The notes: generated by a model from the sequence alone, not told the origin. A DNA stretch of 64,000 nt from Skermanella aerolata KACC 11604 (GCF_000936425.1 NZ_AVFK01000005.1:124001-188000); one strand, 5' to 3'. Counted from the stretch's first letter, positions 28,676 to 37,459 are shown. Made by a program: numbers and translations.

Positions 28676-28708
28676 GGCGGGCAGCAAGGCAGCAAGCTGT
28701 TGCCCGCC
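28676..28708 (+). other. Stem-loop upstream of the urtA promoter
   Basis: GGCGGGCAGCA (28676-28686) pairs with TGTTGCCCGCC (28698-28708) through 11 pairs with one G-U. A smaller CGAGG/CCTCG hairpin lies at 28653-28666. Both are upstream of the proposed transcription start, so they may be DNA sites (for example for an enhancer-binding protein) rather than RNA structure. Confidence 0.4.
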
Positions 28709-28719
28709 CTAAAAATGCA

Positions 28720-28736
28720 TTGGCCTCGAATTTGCT
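28720..28736 (+). promoter_or_regulatory. Candidate sigma-54 (-24/-12) promoter of urtA
   Basis: The 17-mer TTGGCCTCGAATTTGCT fits YTGGCACGNNNNTTGCW at both key doublets: GG at 28722-28723 and GC at 28734-28735, with the required 10-base spacing. It differs at three positions between them. The start site would be near 28747, 33 bases before ATG 28780. Nitrogen control through NtrC would suit a urea transporter. Confidence 0.5.
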
Positions 28737-28779
28737 CTCAGCAGCTTGGAACAAACTAAAAAACCAAGAGGCTGAGAGC

Positions 28780-30078
28780 ATGGTACGTATAAGTGGCAGG
28801 ATCAGGGCCGCCGCGATGGGTTGCGCGGTGGCCGTTTCAGCGTTGCTGGCCGGCGCCGCACAGGCAGCCGAACCAATCAAGGTCGGGGTGCTTCACTCGC
28901 TCTCCGGCACCATGGCGATCAGCGAGACGACGCTGAAAGACACCATCATGATGATGGTGGACGACCTCAACAAGAAAGGCGGACTGCTCGGCCGGCCGGT
29001 CGAGGCCGTCGTGGTCGATCCCGCGTCCAACTGGCCGCTGTTCGCCGAAAAGGCGCGCGAACTGGTCCAGAAGGACAAGGTCGTGGCGGTGTTCGGCTGC
29101 TGGACCTCGGTCAGCCGCAAGTCGGTCCTGCCGGTCTTCGAAGAGACCAACAGCCTGCTGTTCTATCCCGTGCAGTACGAAGGCGAGGAATCCTCCCGCA
29201 ACGTCTTCTACACCGGCGCCGCTCCCAACCAGCAGGCGATCCCGGCGGTCGAATACCTGATGGGCCCTGAAGGCGGATCGGTCAAGCGCTGGGTGCTGGC
29301 CGGCACCGATTACGTCTATCCGCGCACGACCAACAAGATCCTGGAAGCCTATCTGATCTCCAAGGGCGTGCCCAAGGACGACATCCTGATCAACTATACG
29401 CCGTTCGGTCATTCCGACTGGCAGACCATCGTCGCCGATATCAAGAAGTTCGCATCCGCCGGCAAGAAGACCGCCGTCGTCTCCACCATCAACGGCGACG
29501 CCAACGTGCCGTTCTATAAGGAACTGGCGAACCAGGGCATAAAGGCGACCGACATCCCGGTCGTGGCCTTCTCGGTCGGCGAGGAAGAACTGGCCGGCAT
29601 CGACACGTCCAATCTGGTCGGCCACCTTGCCGCCTGGAACTACTTCATGTCGGTCGACACTCCCGAGAACGCCGCCTTCATCAAGCAGTGGCACGCCTTC
29701 ACCAAGAACGACAAGCGCGTCACCAACGACCCGATGGAAGCCCACTACATCGGCTTCAAGATGTGGACCCAGGCCGTCCTCCAGGCCGGCACGACCGACG
29801 TCAACGCCGTCCGCCAAGCCATGTACGGCCAGAAGGTGCGCAGCCCCAGCGGCTACGACGTCGTGATGAACACCAACCATCACCTGTCGAAGCCCGTCAT
29901 GATCGGCGAGATCCAGTCCGACGGCCAGTTCTCGGTCGTGTCGCAGACCGACGACGCGATCAAGGGCGCCGCCTGGAGCCCCTACATCCCCGAGTCCGCA
30001 AAGCTGACCGCCGACTGGACCTTCCCCTGGGTCTGCGGCAACTGCACCGAGCCGAAGTTCGGCGCCTACGCGAAGTAA
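28780..30078 (+). CDS. urtA: Urea ABC transporter substrate-binding protein
   Basis: A 432-residue periplasmic binding protein of the branched-chain amino acid/amide family. A signal peptide is present (MVRISGRIRAAAMGCAVAVS to about AAQA), then AEPIKVGVLHSLSGTMAISE. The FGCWTSVSRKSVLPVFE and LLFYPVQYEGEESS segments are the pattern I know from UrtA/AmiC-type proteins. It captures urea at low concentration. ATG 28780 follows an AAGAGG ribosome site. It is the first gene of urtABCDE; its stop is followed by a hairpin that probably sets its mRNA above the permease genes. Confidence 0.95.
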   Translation: MVRISGRIRAAAMGCAVAVSALLAGAAQAAEPIKVGVLHSLSGTMAISETTLKDTIMMMVDDLNKKGGLLGRPVEAVVVDPASNWPLFAEKARELVQKDKVVAVFGCWTSVSRKSVLPVFEETNSLLFYPVQYEGEESSRNVFYTGAAPNQQAIPAVEYLMGPEGGSVKRWVLAGTDYVYPRTTNKILEAYLISKGVPKDDILINYTPFGHSDWQTIVADIKKFASAGKKTAVVSTINGDANVPFYKELANQGIKATDIPVVAFSVGEEELAGIDTSNLVGHLAAWNYFMSVDTPENAAFIKQWHAFTKNDKRVTNDPMEAHYIGFKMWTQAVLQAGTTDVNAVRQAMYGQKVRSPSGYDVVMNTNHHLSKPVMIGEIQSDGQFSVVSQTDDAIKGAAWSPYIPESAKLTADWTFPWVCGNCTEPKFGAYAK

Positions 30079-30092
30079 CAGTACATCACCTC

Positions 30093-30126
30093 CGCCCTTC
30101 CCGTGGCTGACGCCGTGGGAAGGGCG
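30093..30126 (+). other. Intercistronic hairpin urtA-urtB
   Basis: CGCCCTTCCC (30093-30102) pairs perfectly with GGGAAGGGCG (30117-30126), and the loop can pair further. It starts 14 bases after the urtA stop, a usual place for mRNA-stabilising or attenuating structures after a binding-protein gene. The GTG at 30126 would lie inside the stem, arguing against that start for urtB. Confidence 0.65.
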
Positions 30127-30161
30127 TGGTCGTAACCGGGTCGTGCCGGGGGATAAGCGCT

Positions 30162-31880
30162 TTGACCGAGTCACATTCCAGCCCATCGAATGCCGGACGC
30201 GTTTGGCACAGCCTCCGCGCCGCTTTCATGGCCACCTTCATGGCCGCGTTCATGATTGCCGGCCTCGTCGTCTGCGGCATCACGCTGGGCGCCTTCGCGG
30301 CCTCGACCGCGAGGGCCGACGCGTATACCGACGCGATCGCGGGTCTGGCGTCGCCGGGGTTCGCCGAGAAGGCGGCCGCGATCGAGGCGCTGGGGAGGCT
30401 GGGCGACAGCCGCGCCATTCCGGTATTGGAAGCGATGGCCGACAACCAGCTCTATACCCGCAAGGCCGACGGCCGGCTGGTGACCGGCAGCGGCGGGCGG
30501 GACATCACCCTGACCGACGCCGCGACCGGCGAGGCGCTGGGACCGGCCACCAGCCGCGACCTGACGCGCATCAACGCGAACAACGCGATCAGAACAGCCG
30601 TCGGCGCGGCGGTCGGCCGGCTCCAGATCGGCGACCCCGATCCGGCCAAGCGTCTCGCCGCCGCCGAGACCATGGTCCGCTCGGAAAGCCCCGATACCGT
30701 CCCGCTACTCCGTGATGCCCTTGCCCGCGAGCAGGTCGAGGACGTCCGCGCCGCCCTGACCCTGACGCTGGCCAAGCTGAGCCTGAGCAGCGCCGACCCC
30801 GGCGAGCGCCTGACCGCCATCAAGGACCTGTCGAGCCGCCTGACCCCCGAGGTCCGGGCGCTGGTAACACCGCTTACCCTGACCAAGCCCGACGGCACCT
30901 TCGCCGAACCCGATCCGCAGATCCGCGCAGCCGCGACCGAACTGCTCGGACGCATCGACACCCGGCTGATGCTGACCGAACTGGCGCTGAACCTGTTCCA
31001 GGGCATCAGCCTGGGCTCCGTCCTGCTGCTGGCCGCCATTGGCCTTGCCATCACCTTCGGAGTGATGGGCGTCATCAACATGGCGCATGGCGAGATGATC
31101 ATGCTGGGCGCCTATACCACCGTCGTCGTCCAGCAGGCCTTCCGCGAATACATCCCGGCGGAGTTCTTCGGCCTCTACCTGATAATATCGATCCCCGCCG
31201 CCTTCCTGGTCGCCGGCGCCGTCGGCGTCGCGATGGAGCGCGGCATCATCCGCTTCCTCTACGGCCGTCCGCTGGAAACCCTGCTGGCGACCTGGGGCAT
31301 CAGCCTGATGCTTCAGCAACTGGTCCGCGCGATCTTCGGCGCTCCCAACAAGGAAGTCTCCAACCCCGGCTGGATGACCGGCGCCGTCGAGGCGATGCCC
31401 GGCATGGTCCTGACCTATAACCGCATCGCCATCATCGTCTTCGCGATCATGGTGCTGGCGGGTCTGGCTGCCCTGCTGCGCTACACCCCGTTCGGTCTTC
31501 AGATGCGTGCCGTAACGCAGAACCGCAGCATGGCGTCCGCCATGGGCATCCGTACCGGCTGGGTCGATGCGATGACTTTCGGCCTCGGCTCCGGTATTGC
31601 CGGCGTCGCGGGCGTGGCGCTCAGCCAGGTCGGCAACGTCAGCCCCAATCTGGGCCAGGGCTATATCGTCGACAGCTTCATGGTCGTGGTGTTCGGCGGG
31701 GTCGGCAGCCTGTGGGGCGTGCTGGCCGGAGCGATGACGCTCGGCATCTTCAACAAGTTCCTGGAACCCTATGCCGGCGCGATGCTCGGCAAGATCCTGA
31801 TCCTGGTTTTCATCATCCTGTTCATCCAGAAGCGGCCACGCGGATTGTTCGCGCTCAAGGGCCGGGCCGCGGAGGCTTGA
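30162..31880 (+). CDS. urtB: Urea ABC transporter permease UrtB
   Basis: About 572 residues. An N-terminal signal or anchor (FMIAGLVVCGITLGAFAASTARA) is followed by a helical periplasmic region of about 240 residues with HEAT-like repeats (AAAIEALGRLGDSRAIPVLE), which is usual for long UrtB proteins. A LivH-type permease domain follows (GVMGVINMAHGEMIMLGAY, then GVGSLWGVLAGA). The start is uncertain: TTG 30162 has GGGGGA upstream, GTG 30126 lies in a hairpin, and ATG 30228 begins at the signal peptide. It pairs with UrtC to form the urea channel and ends 4 bases before urtC. Confidence 0.92.
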   Translation: MTESHSSPSNAGRVWHSLRAAFMATFMAAFMIAGLVVCGITLGAFAASTARADAYTDAIAGLASPGFAEKAAAIEALGRLGDSRAIPVLEAMADNQLYTRKADGRLVTGSGGRDITLTDAATGEALGPATSRDLTRINANNAIRTAVGAAVGRLQIGDPDPAKRLAAAETMVRSESPDTVPLLRDALAREQVEDVRAALTLTLAKLSLSSADPGERLTAIKDLSSRLTPEVRALVTPLTLTKPDGTFAEPDPQIRAAATELLGRIDTRLMLTELALNLFQGISLGSVLLLAAIGLAITFGVMGVINMAHGEMIMLGAYTTVVVQQAFREYIPAEFFGLYLIISIPAAFLVAGAVGVAMERGIIRFLYGRPLETLLATWGISLMLQQLVRAIFGAPNKEVSNPGWMTGAVEAMPGMVLTYNRIAIIVFAIMVLAGLAALLRYTPFGLQMRAVTQNRSMASAMGIRTGWVDAMTFGLGSGIAGVAGVALSQVGNVSPNLGQGYIVDSFMVVVFGGVGSLWGVLAGAMTLGIFNKFLEPYAGAMLGKILILVFIILFIQKRPRGLFALKGRAAEA

Positions 31881-31884
31881 TACC

Positions 31885-33042
31885 ATGCTGCTGATGTCCC
31901 GCCTCGCAAGCCTGGAGTCCCGCAGGGGCTGGCAGGTCTTCCTGATCCTGCTGGTTCTGACCATCGTCCTGGTCCCGGTACTCAACCTGACGCTGCCGCC
32001 GGAAAGTCCGTTCCACGTTCCGACATACATGCTGAGCCTGCTCGGCAAGTACCTGTGCTTCGCGCTGCTGGCGCTTAGCCTCGACCTGATCTGGGGCTAT
32101 GCGGGGGCCTTGAGCCTCGGCCACGGCGCGTTCTTCGCCCTGGGCGGCTACTGCATGGGCATGTACCTGATGCGCCAGATCGGGACGCGCGGAGTCTATG
32201 GCAATCCCGACCTACCCGACTTCATGGTCTTCCTCAACTGGACCGAACTGCCGTGGTACTGGTGGGGCTTCGACCAGTTCTGGTTCGCGGCGCTGATGGT
32301 GATGGCGGTCCCAGCCCTGCTGGCCTACGTCCTGGGCTGGCTGGCCTTCCGCTCCCGCATCACCGGCGTCTATTTCTCGATCATCACGCAGGCGATGGTC
32401 TTCGCCCTTATGCTGGCCTTCTTCCGCAACGAGATGGGCTTCGGCGGCAACAACGGCCTGACCGATTTCAAGGAAATCCTGGGCTTCAATATCCAGGCGC
32501 AGGGAACCCGCATCGGCTTGTACGTCGCTTCCGCCGTGGTGCTGGCTCTCGGTTACCTGATTAGCCGGTTCATCGTCACGTCCAAGCTGGGCCGGGTCCT
32601 GATGGCGATCCGGGACGCCGAAAGCCGGGTCCGGTTCCTGGGCTACTCGGTGACCAACGCCAAGCTGTTCGTCTTCACGGTGTCGGCAATCCTGGCCGGC
32701 ATCGCGGGCGCCTTGTACGTGCCGCAGGTCGGCATCATCAACCCGTCGGAAATGTCGCCCGGCAACTCGATCGAAATCGCGGTTTGGGTCGCGGTAGGTG
32801 GGCGTGGCACGCTGTTCGGCGCGATCATCGGGGCCTTCACGGTCAACGGCGCCAAGAGCTTCTTCACCGGGGCGGCGCCGGAGTTCTGGCTGTTCTTCCT
32901 GGGCGCCCTGTTCATCGTCTGCACGCTCTTCCTGCCCCAGGGCATCGTCGGCTTCGCGGCGCAGATGCGCGCCCGGATCGCCCGGAAAGCCACACCCGCA
33001 CCAGAGGAGGTCGGCAATGCTGCGAGCAAGCACCGCGCCTGA
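31885..33042 (+). CDS. urtC: Urea ABC transporter permease UrtC
   Basis: A 385-residue LivM-type permease with roughly ten hydrophobic segments. The conserved DLIWGYAGALSLGHGAFFALGGYCMGMYL and GLTDFKEILGF motifs are family-typical, as is the closing AVGGRGTLFGAIIGAF. It partners UrtB. Its last 26 bases overlap urtD, whose ribosome site lies inside urtC, so the two are coupled. Confidence 0.94.
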   Translation: MLLMSRLASLESRRGWQVFLILLVLTIVLVPVLNLTLPPESPFHVPTYMLSLLGKYLCFALLALSLDLIWGYAGALSLGHGAFFALGGYCMGMYLMRQIGTRGVYGNPDLPDFMVFLNWTELPWYWWGFDQFWFAALMVMAVPALLAYVLGWLAFRSRITGVYFSIITQAMVFALMLAFFRNEMGFGGNNGLTDFKEILGFNIQAQGTRIGLYVASAVVLALGYLISRFIVTSKLGRVLMAIRDAESRVRFLGYSVTNAKLFVFTVSAILAGIAGALYVPQVGIINPSEMSPGNSIEIAVWVAVGGRGTLFGAIIGAFTVNGAKSFFTGAAPEFWLFFLGALFIVCTLFLPQGIVGFAAQMRARIARKATPAPEEVGNAASKHRA

Positions 33043-33838
33043 CACGGCCGAACTCGAACCGCCGGTCCAGGCGACGCCGATCCGGACGGCTCGCCAGCCC
33101 GCCGGCTCCATCCTGTACCTCGACGGCGTCTCGGTCAGCTTCGACGGCTTCAAGGCGTTGAACAACCTGTCCCTCGTCATCAACAAGGGAGAGATGCGGA
33201 CCATCATCGGCCCCAACGGCGCCGGCAAGACGACGATGATGGACGTGATCACAGGCAAGACCAAGCCCGACAAAGGCGACGTGCTGTTCAACGCCGAAGT
33301 CGATCTGACCAAGCTGGACGAGGCGAAGATCGCCAATCTCGGCATTGGCCGCAAGTTCCAGAAGCCGACGGTGTTCGAGCATCTGACCGTGTTCGAGAAC
33401 CTTGAGTTGGCGCTGAAGACCGAGCGCGGCACCTTCGCCACGCTGTTCTTCCACCTGACCGGGCAACAGGCCAAGCGGATCGATGAGATCCTCGGTGTGA
33501 TCGGCCTGGGCGACCGCCGCAAGGAGAAAGCGGGCGCGTTGAGCCATGGGCAGAAGCAGTGGCTGGAAATCGGCATGCTGCTGATGCAGGAAGGCCAGCT
33601 CCTGCTGTTGGACGAGCCGGTCGCCGGCATGACCGACTTTGAAACCGAGACGACGGCCAGCCTGCTACTCGAAATCGCCCGAGACCGTTCCATCGTCGTG
33701 GTCGAGCACGACATGGAGTTTGTGCGGGCATTGGGAGCCAAGGTGACCGTCCTGCACGAGGGCTCGGTCCTGGCCGAGGGCTCCATCGACACTGTCCAGG
33801 CCGACCACCGGGTCATCGAAGTCTATCTGGGGCGCTGA
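33017..33838 (+). CDS. urtD: Urea ABC transporter ATP-binding protein UrtD
   Basis: A 273-residue LivG-type ATPase with Walker A GPNGAGKTT, signature LSHGQKQWLEIGM and Walker B LLLLDEPVAGM. The signature departs from LSGGQ in the way usual for UrtD. ATG 33017 is preceded by an excellent AGAGGAGG; the frame is open further upstream but only as a shadow of urtC. It energises urea import with UrtE. Confidence 0.94.
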   Translation: MLRASTAPDTAELEPPVQATPIRTARQPAGSILYLDGVSVSFDGFKALNNLSLVINKGEMRTIIGPNGAGKTTMMDVITGKTKPDKGDVLFNAEVDLTKLDEAKIANLGIGRKFQKPTVFEHLTVFENLELALKTERGTFATLFFHLTGQQAKRIDEILGVIGLGDRRKEKAGALSHGQKQWLEIGMLLMQEGQLLLLDEPVAGMTDFETETTASLLLEIARDRSIVVVEHDMEFVRALGAKVTVLHEGSVLAEGSIDTVQADHRVIEVYLGR

Positions 33839-33844
33839 AGAACC

Positions 33845-34540
33845 ATGCTCACCGTCGAGAACGTCGATCTCTACTACGGCGCCAGCCACATCCTGCGGCG
33901 CGTCGGCCTGGATGCGCCGAAAGGGGGCGTCACCTGCCTCCTGGGGCGCAACGGCGTCGGCAAGACCAGCCTGCTGCGCGCCGTCCTGGGCCTGGAGCCG
34001 ATCCGCCACGGCCGCATCCTGTGGGAAGGTCAGGATATCTCCAAGCTGTCCCCGCACGAGCGCGCAAGGCGCGGCATCGCTTATGTGCCGCAAGGCCGGG
34101 AGATCTTCCCGCGCCTGTCGGTGCTGGAAAACCTCCAGACCGGCTTCGCTCCCCTGCCCCGCAAGGACCGCAGGATCGGGGATGAAATCTTCGAGCTGTT
34201 CCCGGTGCTGAAGAGCATGCTGCACCGTCGCGGCGGCGACCTTTCAGGCGGTCAGCAGCAACAGCTCGCCATTGCCCGCGCCCTGGTGACACGCCCCAGG
34301 CTGATCATCCTGGACGAGCCGACGGAGGGCATCCAGCCTTCCATCATCAAGCTGATCGAAGCGGTGATCCGCAAGCTCGGCGACCGGGGCGACATGGCGA
34401 TCCTGCTGGTCGAACAGTATTTCGAGTTCGCCCGCGACCTCGCCGACCACTTCGCCGTGATGGATCGGGGAGAAGTCGTGCTGGCCGGCCCGAAGGCCGG
34501 CATGGTGGAGGCGGATGTCAGGAAGTTTCTGACGGTATAA
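33845..34540 (+). CDS. urtE: Urea ABC transporter ATP-binding protein UrtE
   Basis: A 231-residue LivF-type ATPase with Walker A GRNGVGKTS, signature LSGGQQQQLAIARAL and Walker B LIILDEPTEGIQPSI. The GIQPSII wording is typical of UrtE. It lies 6 bases after urtD and is the last gene of the operon, closed by a hairpin at 34578-34607. No urease or urea carboxylase gene is in the window. Confidence 0.94.
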   Translation: MLTVENVDLYYGASHILRRVGLDAPKGGVTCLLGRNGVGKTSLLRAVLGLEPIRHGRILWEGQDISKLSPHERARRGIAYVPQGREIFPRLSVLENLQTGFAPLPRKDRRIGDEIFELFPVLKSMLHRRGGDLSGGQQQQLAIARALVTRPRLIILDEPTEGIQPSIIKLIEAVIRKLGDRGDMAILLVEQYFEFARDLADHFAVMDRGEVVLAGPKAGMVEADVRKFLTV

Positions 34541-34577
34541 CAGCGGTCCTCTTTCCTTAGTCCCCTCTTCGCTTAAT

Positions 34578-34607
34578 CCCCTCTCCACCCTCTTGGGGGG
34601 AGAGGGG
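34578..34607. terminator. Convergent terminator urtE / cheZ
   Basis: CCCCTCTCC (34578-34586) pairs perfectly with GGAGAGGGG (34599-34607) between two converging genes. The sequence resembles a dispersed C/T-rich terminator element frequent in proteobacteria. No U run follows. Confidence 0.6.
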
Positions 34608-34640
34608 GAAGAAAGACAAGGAAATAGCCCCCGCAAAACC

Positions 34641-35411
34641 TTACCCGAACAGCGCGTCGATATCCGCCTGGCTGATCATGCCCTTGTCCTTATCGACCTT
34701 GTTCGGGCCGTGCAGATCCAAGTCGCCGTCCTTGGCGGCCATGCCGGGAGGCAGCGGCATCGTCTCGAACTCGCGCTTGTTCCAGACGCCCATCATCGCC
34801 TCCACCCGTTCCTCGATGAAGGAAAGCGCGCGGACGACCTTGGTGATGCGCTGGCCGGTTAAGTCCTGGAAGTTGCAGGCCTCGAAGATCTTCACGACTG
34901 CTTCGTTCATGTCGTTGACGCGGCTGGACTGGTAGCCCTCCGGCAACTGGGCACGCAGCTCGTGGATGATCTCTTCGATTTCCTCGGTGCAAGTGATGAT
35001 CGTGTTGGTCGCGGCCTCGGTCGCATTGACCACGGCCCCCAGTTCCTCCGATGCCTGCTGGAACCTGTCCTCGCTGGCGAGCGGATGGCGCAGTGCAGCC
35101 ATTTCCGCTTTGGTCGCCTTGATGCGGCCGGAGATATCGGCGATCTCGATCTGGATCTGATCGATGTCGCTGCGGTCATGGCTCATGAAGCGGTCGAACT
35201 TGGCATGCAGTTCCGCCACGGCGCGCAGGACGGGCGTGTGATCGACTTCGACCGAAACAGGCGCCAGTTGGGCGGCCGGCTCGGGTGCCGCGAGTGCCAG
35301 CAGGCCCGAGGGCTCGGCAGAGCCGGCGCCGGGCGCCGTGCCCCGGCGAGCCTTCTGCAACTCGGCCATGAATGGCTTACGCGCACCTTGCATGGGTGTC
35401 TTGACCGTCAT
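34641..35411 (-). CDS. cheZ: CheZ-type CheY-P phosphatase, copy 1
   Basis: 256 residues. The CheZ active-site motif FQDLTGQRITKVV is present, with Asp183 and Gln187 matching E. coli Asp143 and Gln147, inside a long helical region (about 60-210). After a flexible linker the protein ends in ISQADIDALFG, which resembles both the C-terminal CheY-binding peptide of CheZ and the N-terminal CheY-binding peptide of FliM. It dephosphorylates CheY-P to reset the flagellar motor. The first 55 residues are Ala/Pro-rich and probably disordered. It is the third gene after cheY and the larger CheZ paralogue. Confidence 0.88.
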   Translation of the reverse strand: MTVKTPMQGARKPFMAELQKARRGTAPGAGSAEPSGLLALAAPEPAAQLAPVSVEVDHTPVLRAVAELHAKFDRFMSHDRSDIDQIQIEIADISGRIKATKAEMAALRHPLASEDRFQQASEELGAVVNATEAATNTIITCTEEIEEIIHELRAQLPEGYQSSRVNDMNEAVVKIFEACNFQDLTGQRITKVVRALSFIEERVEAMMGVWNKREFETMPLPPGMAAKDGDLDLHGPNKVDKDKGMISQADIDALFG

Positions 35412-35547
35412 TCGCTGTCGCTCTCGCCGTTGCTTCGACCATGGACGGGAGGCCCCGGTCGGTTGTTTTCCCTCACTGCGCGGTCAAAAATAGACATATT
35501 GTGTTAAAATCACTTGAATCGCGCCGCCGATAATCCTGTTCGGGCGA

Positions 35548-36693
35548 TCATCCGAACAAGGCATCGATTGCTGACTGATCGAGCGCCGCCTTTGGCGCCG
35601 GAGCCGCAGCCGGCGGAGGGGGTGGCGGCGGCGCCGGTGGCGGGGGCGGTGCAGGAGGAGGAGGAGGAGGAGGAGGAGGCGCCGGCTTGGGTACCGGCGG
35701 CGGAGGCGGTGGCGGCGGTGGCGGTACCGCCACAAGCGGAGGCGGTGGCGGCGCTGGGGGCGGAGGAGCCGGCGGAGGGGGAGCAGGCTTCACAACCGCA
35801 GGCTTGGGCTTTGCCGCCGCTTTCTTCATGGCCTTGACCGGAGGAAGCGGAGCCGCGGCCTGCACGGGCGGAGCCACCGGCGCCGGAGGAGGTGTCCAAG
35901 CCGGCTGCGGCGTCGGAGCGGGAGGCGGTGGCGCGGCCGCGACCTTGGGCTTCGGCGGCGGGGCGGGCGGCTCGGGCGGGTCGGCGAAAAGCGCGTCCAC
36001 GTCGGACTGGCTGACGCCGTGCCCTTCCAATGCCGGTCCGTTCAGGAGATGGGCATCCGGCCTCTTGTCGACGAAGGCATCGGGGACGTCGGTGTTGGGC
36101 TTGACACCCTCGACACCCCAGATGGCTATCATCGCCGTGACGCGCTGCTCGATGTAGCGCAGCGCGTTGACCACCTTGCTGGTGCGCTGGCCGGTCAGGT
36201 CCTGGAACGAGCAGGCGGTGAAGATATTCGACACCTCCGACTCGATCTCGGAACACAGATCGGGGTCGGCACCGCCCTTGCGGAGCTTGGACCCGAGGTC
36301 CATCAACCGCTCGGCGGAGTTCAGGATATCGAAAGAAGCCCGTTCAGTGGACGAGACGATGGCGTCGAGTTCGCTGGTGGCCGTCATGATGCGGTCGTTG
36401 CCGGCATCGGGTGGCTGGAGCGCCGCCACCTCCCGCCGGGCCTTCTCGATCGAGCCGGCCATTTCCAGCAACTCGCGCCGCAATACCTCGATATGTGACG
36501 AAGTGCCGCCAGCCTGAGAGTTCTGGCTCAGGAGGGCGCGCATCTGGTCGAGCATGATGCGGACATCGTCGGCGACGCCGCCCTGCGCGCGCTGGGCATA
36601 GCGGCGGAGGAAGGCGCGCCCCTTGGCGGTGCGCGCCACGGTGTCCTCGATATGCTCGAACTCGTCTTCGGTGAGCGGCGCCAGCTTGTCCAC
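35548..36693 (-). CDS. CheZ-type phosphatase with polyproline tether, copy 2
   Basis: 381 residues. The CheZ helical domain (about 5-195) has the active motif CSFQDLTGQRTSKVV with Asp165 and Gln169. A CheY-binding-like peptide, VSQSDVDALF, lies at 227-236. It is followed by about 130 residues of almost pure Pro/Ala (239-368) and then a second such peptide, LDQSAIDALFG, at the very C-terminus (371-381). Usual CheZ proteins carry one such peptide. The N-terminus (EDEFEHIEDTVARTAKGRAFL) is the alphaproteobacterial type. It lies between cheY (33 bases upstream) and cheZ copy 1. Avidity for CheY, or separate targets for the two peptides, is inference. Confidence 0.87.
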   Translation of the reverse strand: MDKLAPLTEDEFEHIEDTVARTAKGRAFLRRYAQRAQGGVADDVRIMLDQMRALLSQNSQAGGTSSHIEVLRRELLEMAGSIEKARREVAALQPPDAGNDRIMTATSELDAIVSSTERASFDILNSAERLMDLGSKLRKGGADPDLCSEIESEVSNIFTACSFQDLTGQRTSKVVNALRYIEQRVTAMIAIWGVEGVKPNTDVPDAFVDKRPDAHLLNGPALEGHGVSQSDVDALFADPPEPPAPPPKPKVAAAPPPPAPTPQPAWTPPPAPVAPPVQAAAPLPPVKAMKKAAAKPKPAVVKPAPPPPAPPPPAPPPPPLVAVPPPPPPPPPPVPKPAPPPPPPPPPAPPPPPAPPPPPPPAAAPAPKAALDQSAIDALFG

Positions 36694-36726
36694 TGTTCTG
36701 TCCCGTCAGATCTGTCCCATCAGACC

Positions 36727-37095
36727 TTAGAACGCGCCGATGACCGACGTGATCTTCTGCTTCAGCGTGTCGGCGTTGAACGGCTTCACGATGTAGTTGT
36801 TGACGCCGGCTTCCTTGGCGGCGACCACGTTCTCGGTCTTGCTCTCGGCGGTGACCATGATGAAGGGCGTGGCGTTGAGCTTGTTGTCGGCGCGGATTTC
36901 CTTGAGAAGCTGAAGGCCCGTCATCGGTTCCATGTTCCAGTCGGAGATCACCAGACCGAACTTGCTCTCGCGTAGCTTGGCAAGCGCGGTCACGCCGTCG
37001 CCCGCTTCCTCGATATCGCTGAAGCCGATCTGCGTCAGCAGGTTGCGAACAATACGTCGCATGGTTGCGTAATCATCGACCACAAGGATCTTCAT
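36727..37095 (-). CDS. cheY: Chemotaxis response regulator CheY
   Basis: A single receiver domain of 122 residues. The acidic pair (VDDYATMRR), phospho-acceptor Asp (VISDWNMEPMTG), Thr (MVTAES) and Lys (IVKPFNADTLKQKI) are all present, and DWNMP-type wording is characteristic of true CheY. ATG 37095 follows GGAG; a TTG at 37107 would swallow that ribosome site. It heads a cheY-cheZ-cheZ operon, and no CheA, CheW or MCP gene is nearby. Confidence 0.93.
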   Translation of the reverse strand: MKILVVDDYATMRRIVRNLLTQIGFSDIEEAGDGVTALAKLRESKFGLVISDWNMEPMTGLQLLKEIRADNKLNATPFIMVTAESKTENVVAAKEAGVNNYIVKPFNADTLKQKITSVIGAF

Positions 37096-37459
37096 CGTGT
37101 GCTCCAAAATACATCCGTTGACGAGGGCCGTGCCGACGCGATCCGTTCAGTCGCCGCAACCCAGCCGATCCACCAGCAACGCCTGGATTACCGCCGATCC
37201 AAGGCGCCGCATTACTGTTCAAGAAAGAACCTTCGCAGCACCCGGCCCGACGGCTTCGGCCGGCTGCGACGTTTCAACCATGCGGGTGGAGCGTAAATAT
37301 TGCGTTTATGTCCAGCCCGCTATGCCCATTCTCCTAATGCGGACCAAGCAGGCCACCATACCGGGGAAATTGGCATAGCAGAGGGCACGGCGCAATTGCC
37401 GCGGCCTTCATGTTCTTAGATTAGTCGCGACCTGGAAGGTATCTAAGGGGCCGAAACAA
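37096..37459. other. Intergenic region upstream of cheY
   Basis: 364 bases between aminopeptidase P and cheY, both minus strand. Short open frames here have no ribosome site or recognisable product. It probably carries the cheY-cheZ promoter and the aminopeptidase 3' end. I see no clear terminator. Confidence 0.5.

Noticed and set aside
34578-34607. Possible insertion-sequence end
   Set aside because: It is a short hairpin between converging genes with no transposase or target duplication, best read as a terminator.
35687-36157. Gly-rich 156-codon plus-strand frame
   Set aside because: It is the antisense of the polyproline region of the CheZ paralogue: proline codons read as glycine on the other strand.
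37097-37378. Possible small gene upstream of cheY
   Set aside because: It has no ribosome site, an unstructured composition and no recognisable family; it more likely lies in the cheY promoter region.
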